From: Sipunculus nudus
Lineage: Eukaryota > Annelida > Sipuncula > Golfingiida > Sipunculidae
Assembly: GCA_026874595.1 (NCBI GenBank)
Contig: CM049306.1
Location: 80,376,142-80,440,141, forward strand
Direction of reading: 5' to 3'
DNA length: 64,000 nucleotides
Positions 56,357-64,000 of the stretch are shown here, one piece after another (the stretch's first letter is position 1; the number at the start of each line of letters is the position of its first letter). The notes below the pieces were generated by a model that searched no databases, had not been told where the DNA came from, and worked only from the letters and a program-made list of their open reading frames with translations. Both the position numbers and the translations under genes were made by a program.

Positions 56357-56960
56357 ACTATGAACTGACTCCCATATTTTTATCTTAATCATCTTATTAT
56401 ATATCTACCAACAATGTACTCAGCTGAACAGAAATGTATCGAGTAGTGTTGTGAACAAAATGTAAATAGCATACGTTTCGCTCTGTGATGAATCGTGCTC
56501 ACAAGAATACGAGTCGTGTTCTAACAATGGAAATGGGAGATTCGAAATATACTTGTTGCAAAGGCGTGCGTATAACGAAGAGAGCAAATATAATCCATTA
56601 AAACACGTTTGATAAGAATAAATTCAGACAAATCATATTTACTTGAATTGGTTTGTAAGAAGGACTAAATGAAATATGAAACATTTAGCCATCCCTAGTA
56701 ATGTTAAACAAAAGACCCTTTCTTGGTTCCAAAAATAAGAACGAACTCTGGTGGATGGGTGCATATGTTTGTGAGGTACAGGATAATATACAAGTGAATC
56801 CATTACTGTAATATATAAAGTTTCTTCCTAATTTTTTCACGATAGAAGTACACACAAATAAATAATATGCACGAGAAGATTTTTGTGGAAACTTTAGAGG
56901 TTCAAAATTTAATAGAAATCCGTCATTTGATCCATAGCAAAGGAGAAATAACATTTATTT
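56357..56960 (+). repeat. 3' flank of copy G, paired with 63425-63980; AATAAA at 56617
   Basis: Shared blocks are TATCGAGT, TTATGAACAAAATG or TTGTGAACAAAATG, GGGAGATT-GAAATAT, ATTCAGACAAAT, GAAATATGAAACATTTAGC and GTGGAAACT. AATAAA at 56617-56622 is a possible polyadenylation signal about 260 bp after the stop. The duplicated unit thus includes promoter, gene and 3' flank. Confidence 0.75.
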
Positions 56961-59900
56961 ATGGGAAAACCAGTTAAAAAACACGGAATATTATGTAAAT
57001 TAAACGTTTCATACCTGGAAAATTTATGACATCGAAATATGTTTTACAGCAGTATTTAATTTATATTCGTTGTTTACCTTTAATGTGGCAAGGATACTAA
57101 GAAAACTAACCATGTTTTATAGAAATCATTTTCAGTGTAAATTTAATGGAGCGAGATTTCTAGCGCTGTGGAATAATCCTATTTGAAGATCAACAAAAAA
57201 GGTTTCTCTGTATTTTGAAGTTATATTGAGCTGTTGGGTACAAACCTTTTATTGGTCTGCAGGTAGCAGGAATTTAAAAACAGCCAACAAGTATTAAGTA
57301 TTATCTAAGAAATATCTGTCGTGGCGGTCTATCATAAGTGAATTACTTAATAAGTGAATAATTCTATGCAAGAAAGTGGTTAGCGAAAATACAACGTAAA
57401 TCAATATGGAGGGGATTGATTGGTTACTGTGGTAGAACGAATTGGACAATATCCTATTTAATCAAAAGGGTATATAACATATTAATCAATCAGAGAATAA
57501 ATACTCCAAATATTCCCGTGAATTTGTCAGATATTACAGGCCTGGATACTTATGAAAAATGTAAACAATTTTATAAAGCAGGATATAATTTTCTTCTTGA
57601 TATATAGAAAGGATAATTTCTGTTACAGATAATGTATAATTATTTACTAATAATTACAAATAAACTATTGGCTGTTTAAGTGGAATATTATACATAGACA
57701 TTTTGTGACCAAAGGAGAAACGCAATTATTGTAATGTTTTACTCCCAGAAATATATATCTTTAAATGCAGGCTTTGATTTAATTCATCAATGTCAATTTA
57801 TCTACTATAATTCTCTTTGGTGTAATGCCAGCTCAGAAAAAAATATGTTGGTCAATCAACTGCTATGTAGTAGAGAAGTACAGTTTAAGAGAATATTAGT
57901 TTGGTTGATAAGTTTAGAAAATATTGGAGCATATACATAAAATAGAATATGCTATCACACAGAAGAGAAAGAACATTTATCAGATGCCAGAAGATATTTA
58001 CATTTATTCGTGATTGTTGACAAATGTGATGAGGACAATGGAACTACTGATGCCATGTTTTACGAACACAAATTGTTACAGTGTAAGTATTGTGGCTTGT
58101 ACTATTAACCCAAATTGTTATTTGCGTTATAAGGTGTCAGCGTCATGTAATGTAATGGCAACATGTATGTCTTGTGCAATGCTTGTTTGCTTTTATTTTG
58201 AAAATAAAAGTGAAATATCAAGATTCTTTCTGGTGAATTTCAAACAGTTATTAATCTTGATTAGATGTATTTAATATTTTACAATGACCTACTTGATCCC
58301 GGAGTCGGCTACACATTGGCAAAGCAGAAAGGCGGATCCTCCACAGCTCCAGTACACTTAATTATCACTTCAGTATTCAGCATATTTATACAGCCTTGCC
58401 CATACTTTAAATCTACTTATATTGAAGGCTGTGAACAATGTACAGTTCTGGTAGAATTACTGTTCTTTTTTTAAATGAAATTTTCCTACGTGTTTGAGGT
58501 AGTTAATTCATGTATACGTTAAGATATGATATTTGGGCTCTTCAAAGATAGTGTTGAAGTATTTATATTTAAACCACCTCGAACATTAATTCGGAGCCTC
58601 CAGAAAGGTTTGGCTCTATTTTGATAGTAGTGTACCCGTAAATGGTAAATACAATACGGGCAAATTATATAAATTTAACTTCATAAGAAGAAAAATAGCT
58701 GACATAAACGAATTGATAGATAAATGTTGATTATTCAGGTTAAATCATGTTAGGTTATATGAAATTGATTCTATTTGTATTCGATCATATTTTACACCTG
58801 ATATCTGTTATATTCGTTCTATAATTTCATTATTTTTACTGCCCTATATGACCAAATCGAATACATATGGTAAAAAACATCGGTTGTTTCAGGTGTATCC
58901 GATAATGAACAGTATGATTTATGAGTACCCCTTTTGAAACAACAGGCGCACTACGTTATTTAATCTACAAAGTATTTGCGTAAACTTAATACCAAACATT
59001 AGGGAAAAACCAAGATAGAATAAGCTTAATTTTTTAAAGAATATTTATATTCATTAGCATAATATTTTACTTAGAACATATGAAGACTGTATGTAGGGAA
59101 GATAAAATGAATATGTTCGACAAACCATGCGATCACAGTGTCTTGTCGCTCTGTTTGTAAATGCTGAATATGTTTTGATGGAAATGTAACTGGCTTGTTA
59201 CGATTGGCTTATGATTGATAGATTACCAGATTACTGATCTTATATATCTGTGGGGCTGAATTTTCACGTTTTTTTTATTTTTAAAAGTTTCACGGGGTTC
59301 CTTTTTTCGCGCTTTATCATTAGTTAAGTAGTAAATTTTTATTTATCAAATATGAAACTATAAACTGTAGTGACAACAGTATTTTATAAACTGTTATTTT
59401 CATATTATTCAGGTCTACTATTATGTCATTGAGTAGTTGAACTGTAAGCGGTTCATTTTCACTTAGATATATTATTGCATGTCCAAATAGTGAGTATAAC
59501 CAGAAGATTGTTTTTATAATTAATTGTACATTTATATTGAGTATCATGTTTTAGATGCTAGGCTGAGAATTCAGGTTAAAAAGCACAGGTGCCTCATTTG
59601 ATGTTTATTTCACTACAGTTTAATTCCGTGGAAGCCGTCTCCTGTCTAGACTGTAATTATAGTTACTGTAGACTTCAAAGGCCAAACCCCTTCTTAATTG
59701 CTTTACTCAGGGTTGGATCTCTGGAGGCGTGTCCATTTTAATATTTATGCAATTTATGAGCTGATTGTCTAGTAGACGGTCAGGACTTGTGACGTCAGCA
59801 AGTCTTGTGACGTTTGTAGTCTAGAGACAAGTCTGTGTTCATCAGAGTCTGGACAGCTAAGAGAAGGTGCCTCTAAGCGTAAATACCCAGTGTCTGAGGA

Positions 59901-60840
59901 GGGCCACGCTGACATCTCTGTAACGGACTTCAGAACGGACATAGCAATTATCAAAGGACTGGTAATCTGTTTCTGTTGTGTGTGATTCTAATAACAGGTC
60001 AGGTTCATTATTTATACGCGAAAACGATAGAGTTATATTCAGTTACCTAGTCCTGGATTTATCCAGGAAACATCAACTGTGAGAGACATAAGTTCATATA
60101 GAATAGGCGGTGCGCCTATCAGTCAGTGTATTGTGGACTTTATCTTGAAGGGTTAACTTGTACCCCAGCAAGGGACTGTCGACTGTCGGGGGTGTGACAG
60201 TGGTATAATTTCGAGGGACTCTTTTTACCTCAGTCAGAGAGTGGGTGATATTAAAGAGGACACAAGCTAAAACCAATATTAAAACCAAGTACTTCTTAAC
60301 TTTTACTTTGCATTTAAATTATATTCCTTGGAGGCCAAGAATAATTCAGAAACAGTTTATAAATGATAAAATATTGGAATGGTCTGCCATACGTTTACTG
60401 TTTCATGTTCATATTCACTTTCAAATCACTAATATCATTCTGCAGAAAACTTTTCCTGAAGAACAATATCTTTATAACGTTTTCTAAACGTTCCAGTGCA
60501 CGTACCGTTTTTTTTTTTTTACCGTGTATTTTACACTGGTAGAGTTTAGCAGTCTCTTCATGTACGCTGATGCGGTCAGACTGTCCATTAACATCTCTGC
60601 AGTTTCTGACAAGATACCATTGGGCACACCGAGCATTGAATTGAAAATATTTGGTTAAAATTGTTCGAACTCAATTTAAATGACAGGTGGGTGGATAGAA
60701 CCTTAAAACTGACCTGAAGGTCGTGCATGGGTCCCTGTAAATATTGAACCAATACTTTAATCCCATTGAAATTAGACAGTGACCACCCCGTTTGTCACTG
60801 AATAGAAATACATGTACAAATTCCCTCGTTCTGTTAATAA
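56961..60840. other. Intergenic, no supported gene
   Basis: Several 60-86 codon open frames (57416, 57734, 58014, 58265, 59320 minus, 60245) show no recognisable domain, and their AT-rich composition suggests chance. A (TTTT)n run lies near 60510-60520. A peptide-like stretch at 59803-59970 was considered and not accepted. No RNA gene is seen. Confidence 0.5.
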
Positions 60841-60845
60841 CTTAC

Positions 60846-60971
60846 ACTGATGCGGATGTGGGAGTTAATTTCTCTGAGCTCGTTCCTCAAGCCCTCAGCC
60901 ATGGCGCTGACAGTGAATTTTGTCGCTGTATAGAAGTGGAAGTATGCAGCCGATAAGACTTTCTTCTCCAT
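60846..60971 (-). pseudogene. Isolated exon of a short-chain dehydrogenase/reductase (DHRS11-like)
   Basis: On the minus strand, the frame from about 60971 reads FHFYTATKFTVSAMAEGLRN followed by ELREINSHIRIS. It then meets GTAAGT (60840-60845) at a plausible splice donor. The catalytic YxxxK of the SDR fold (YTATK) and the following helix EGLRNEL are present and spelled as in animal SDR family member 11-like proteins. These are NADP-dependent oxidoreductases. The upstream boundary (an acceptor before or around 60971) is uncertain. I find neither the Rossmann TGASxGIG exon nor the next exon (ISPG...) within the window. It is either one exon of a gene continuing with very long introns or an exon relic carried by duplication. 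The open frame across the exon is intact. Confidence 0.6.
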
Positions 60972-61359
60972 TATTCTTAAATGAGGGTAATCATAACAAT
61001 ATTTAAAAAAAATAAATATATATGATAAAATAAAATAAGATATACTTTATTAACCCCAAGCTTGAATATTACAAAATATATGAACAACTTAGGTTTCACA
61101 GGAAACACTGTATATATTAAAGGTCTAATTCTGTGCCTAAGATCTTACAATGAATAAATATATGAATATATATATATATATATTGGTTATATATTATTGA
61201 TAAAATCGGGTCAAGGAATCGACGCCCTAATCAATTGTTTTTCCTTAATTCTTTATTAAATTAAAAAGGGAGTTTCATAGTCTTATAGTTTCATGTATTT
61301 AGTCCAGCTGATAAGAGAAAAATAACGCAAAAAATGACGGAAACGGTATACTGCAATCA
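60972..61359. other. Intergenic, AT-rich
   Basis: Contains AAATAAA-rich stretches and a short TATATA run near 61168-61183. No gene is seen. Confidence 0.5.
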
Positions 61360-62452
61360 GTATACTGCAATCACTCTGTCTGTTATCAGTTTGATCAAAG
61401 TCAGTTTTATGTTGAACTATCATTAACAGCTAAGAAAATCATAAAACCACCGTTTGCCGAATCAGAGTCTTTCTGTTTGAAGGTTTGCAGCAAACCTTTA
61501 GGGCTTTTTAAAGATCACCGTAGTATTTTAAAATAAGAATACTCACAATTAAAATGTAACATATGCTTTACTTATATCTGGCAAATATTGTTAATGTAGA
61601 GACAAATAAAATCTGAACACACAATGAACTTGAGTAAAGAATGGCTCTGTCCCAGGAGGAATAACTCGGTGTATTCATGGCCAAGGAGTCAGGTATAAGT
61701 TTACTGCCCAGACTGCACGAAACGTAGCCTATATGGATCAGTTGTTGCTGGCACGACACAGGCTGAGTTCACAATCTAACACATTTAAACACATCATTTA
61801 AGCATAGAGACATTCAGTGGGCTTGATGTTTTTTACGAGGTTTATCGGAAGCACTTCTACATTGTTTTCGCCGACTACTTGGATGACATTTTATGATTGT
61901 CATAAATTCATGCTAATTGTCTTGTACCTGCTGGTTGCATTACCTGCCGTTGATTTAAAGCTACTGCCTTATCTGATAGACCATAGAAAATCATTAACAT
62001 CGGCCTATTGTGAAAGAAACATTTGTTCGACAGTTGATCATTAAAAATATTAACTGTCTGGTTGTATTTTGAAATTCTACGTGAATTTTATACACAAGAA
62101 AGTAAAAAAAAAAAACATGCTGATTTAGGTTAAATAAATCCAAGCATAAATCAAAATCATATCTATGCAATACAGAAGCTTTTCCATTATGACGAAAAAT
62201 ACACAAAATAGGCGGGGCAAAAAGGTCCATATTGATTTTACAAGATGGCGGGGTATTCTGGGAAGTCTGGAATTTTCGGACACAAACAAAAGCGGGCAAC
62301 TTCCGAATGTAGGTTGGTCTCTTTCTGTTTCACATGCACGTAACTGTATCACCTGGGAAGTGTGGAATTCCTGTTTCATTTAAATTAATAACAGTATACA
62401 TATAGACACAATACCAAGAGATTACCGCCGTGAAAGACAATCTGGTCGAGCG
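61360..62452 (+). promoter_or_regulatory. Duplicated 5' regulatory block of copy H
   Basis: The third copy of the ~1.1-kb block. It is closest to 31650-32824 (shared TTTGCCGAATCAGAG, CGTAGCCTATATGGATCAGTTGTT, GACATTTTATGATTGTCATAAATTCA and GAAACATTTGTTCGACAGTT). TATACATATA is at 62395-62404 and the leader GACACAATACCAAGAGATTACC at 62405-62426. Sharing across three copies, one of which has lost its gene, marks the block as part of the duplication unit. Selection on it is not shown. Confidence 0.65.
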
Positions 62453-63424
62453 GATGGCTGCACATCTCGTTAACCTTTCGGTGTTTGAGGGAAGTTCATC
62501 AGCTGATGATGTTATATCACTTTCTCAATATGACGGACCTACAGGACCAGGGAGTGATAGGAGTCGCTGCTACGATGTTAGTCTCAGAGATGGCGATAAT
62601 ACCAGAGATCCTGAATATGAGAATTGCTGTACAGGAACCATGCAGCGCCCTCTCACACCTTGTCACCGCAGGTAACAGTCAAATCACCGTACGTTTCGGG
62701 AAAATGTATTTTGAAAGACATTTGAACATACCTGCTTATTCTTTGAGAAACGATATTACTGTAGGTGATATGAATAGCAGGACTTTGGGGAAAAAAGGCA
62801 AACGACATTTCCAGGAAGATGATCTTTTTTCACTACATGCCTGGCTTGAAGATTTCCTTCGTGAAAATAACTTTGTGCGTCAGTCTTCCGCTAACATGTA
62901 CAGTCTTCAGCTTCTGGGAGATAATGCACCTAAACTTGATTATGACCAGAACTTCACTTTTAAAGCTTACTATCCCAAGCCATGGGACGACAGAAGTCTT
63001 GCTTGCATGGTGAAGCGGAAAGACCCATCCCATCTGGACATGAGGTTTGTCTTAACAAGCCATGGTTCAGCATCTGAAGCCAGAGACATCCCAGAAGACT
63101 TTGCAGTGCCTACTTTTGAGAGAGACGGAGGATCCCTCAGAATCACACACAATAGTGTTGGTGTGGCACGCATCCGATACAGAGAGGTTAACATTTATTT
63201 AAAGCGTTGGTGCGGAACCAACAGGCTTTGGTGTGAAGGTCAAGGTCACCAGGTCCCGTCTGTTTTGGCGAAGAGAAGAGGGGTCAACATATTTTGATCC
63301 TTGTGAACCGAAGGAAGAAATATCTTTGATGTACAGTCAAGAAGGAGGCACAGTAGAGGGGGATGGGCTACGCAGGTTTGTCGAAGGTTGCTTTGATTTT
63401 GAACGTCGTGTTAATCTACGATGA
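62453..63424 (+). pseudogene. Family copy H: full length with two indels
   Basis: It starts at ATG 62453 (MAAHLVNLSVFEGSSSADDV), with an in-frame upstream ATG at 62430. The first frame goes to RDPEYENCC. A net 2-bp deletion near 62615-62625, relative to the copy at 55388, shifts the frame. The second frame carries VRFGKMYFERH, LGKKGKRHFQEDDL, KLDYDQNF, YYPKPWDDRSLACMVKRKD, LDMRFVLTS and RIRYREVNIY. It ends after a net 1-bp insertion near 63198-63215. The third frame has VKVTRSRLFWRREEGSTYFD, EEISLMYS and GLRRFVEGCFDFERRVNLR, with its stop at 63422-63424. All blocks are well preserved, so the breaks are recent, or one or both are assembly errors. It is the nearest paralogue of copy G. Confidence 0.88.
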
Positions 63425-64000
63425 ACTCTTACACCCATATTCTTATTTTACCACCTTAATTAATATCTACTAAAATGTTCCTGGCTTAAAAGCATTGTAT
63501 CGAGTCCTGTTATGAACAAAATGGTGACTAACACACTTTTCGTTCTGTGTTGAATCGTACTCACAATACAAATGGGAGATTTGAAATATGCTAATTGCAA
63601 AGGTGTACTTATAATGACGAGGGAAAATACAATTCATTAAACATATTTCATTATAAAAGATTCAGACAAATGCATCATATACGAATAGGTTTGTAAGGAC
63701 TTAATGAAATATGAAACATTTAGCAATCCCAAGTAATGTAAAACAATGGACCCCTTCTTGAATTTGGACAAATTTGACAAATTTGAAAGTTGGGATAAGT
63801 AGCCCTGGTCGTCCCCAAGATAGGAACGACATCTGGTGGATAATGTATAAAATGAATCCCCTACTCTAATAAATAAAGTTCCTTCCTGGTTTCTTCACGA
63901 TAGGTCTCACAAATAATATGCACATGAAACATTTTTGTGGAAACTAAGGAGGTCCAAACTTTAACTGAAAACAGTCATTGTATCCCATAACCAGGAGGGA
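63425..64000 (+). repeat. 3' flank of copy H, paired with 56357-56960
   Basis: Same ordered blocks as the 3' flank of copy G. AATAAATAAAG near 63869 could supply a polyadenylation signal. There is a short local duplication, GACAAATTTGACAAATTTGA, near 63766-63785. The window ends inside this flank. Confidence 0.7.

Noticed and set aside
57416-58274. Open frames of 63-86 codons
   Set aside because: AT-rich, no domain, no paralogue in the window, no supporting signals.
59803-59970. Plus-strand stretch reading SKRKYPVSEEGHADISVTDF, resembling a gag-like or charged linker
   Set aside because: It is short, has no second copy or recognisable domain, and no start or splice sites are evident. Coding status is unsupported.

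Overview
This is a window of animal nuclear DNA, most likely from a marine invertebrate and probably a bivalve mollusc. It is AT-rich, with long (TA)n, (TC)n and (GA)n runs, tRNA-derived SINEs, decayed LINEs and nested segmental duplications. There are no bacterial-style operons, Shine-Dalgarno sites, tRNA, rRNA or CRISPR features. The mollusc assignment is an inference from repeat style and is not proven.

The only gene content that repeats through the window is one uncharacterised, intronless family of about 320-330 residue soluble proteins. I find eleven copies. Two are intact: 26988-27977 and 55388-56356. Two are nearly full length but broken by small indels: 6714-7668 (one extra A in an A10 run) and 62453-63424 (two indels). 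Seven are decayed remnants, at 2040-2262, 8830-9026, 11800-12283, 14538-15016, 32825-32883, 37793-38739 (the only minus-strand copy) and 49544-49880. All copies share FEGS, ERH, RHF, WDDR, MVKR, VFW-GST and FDFER-type blocks. I cannot assign a function.

The copies sit inside segmental duplications that also carry their promoters. About 1.1 kb upstream of the copies at 32.8, 55.4 and 62.5 kb is one repeated block. The 25.2-32.9 kb region is repeated as 50.4-55.4 kb. The 5.6-7.7 kb region recurs inverted at 37.8-40.1 kb. The 13.4-14.5 kb region recurs twice, at 46.2-48.9 kb. The family therefore grew by DNA-level duplication, deletion and inversion rather than by retroposition, and most copies died.

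Mobile DNA includes a decayed L1/Tx1-like LINE (19.8-23.8 kb), the 3' end of a second LINE with a degenerate C-terminal zinc finger (43.1-43.9 kb), a tRNA-type SINE family (four copies), a dispersed ~430-bp repeat (three copies), and a ~137-bp repeat whose monomers carry perfect AGGTCA-G-AGGTCA pairs. An isolated short-chain dehydrogenase exon lies on the minus strand at 60.85 kb.

The best candidate for something undescribed is a miniature LTR element, present twice (12283-12695 and 52018-52704). It has ~155-bp LTRs bounded by TGTTACG and CGTAACA. Its internal region is only ~118 bp (150 bp in the other copy), with a tRNA-Pro-type primer binding site and a purine tract. Each LTR also carries tRNA-like A-box and B-box sequences. 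The 52-kb copy is a tandem LTR-int-LTR-int-LTR, and the paralogous block at 29.1 kb preserves its empty site.
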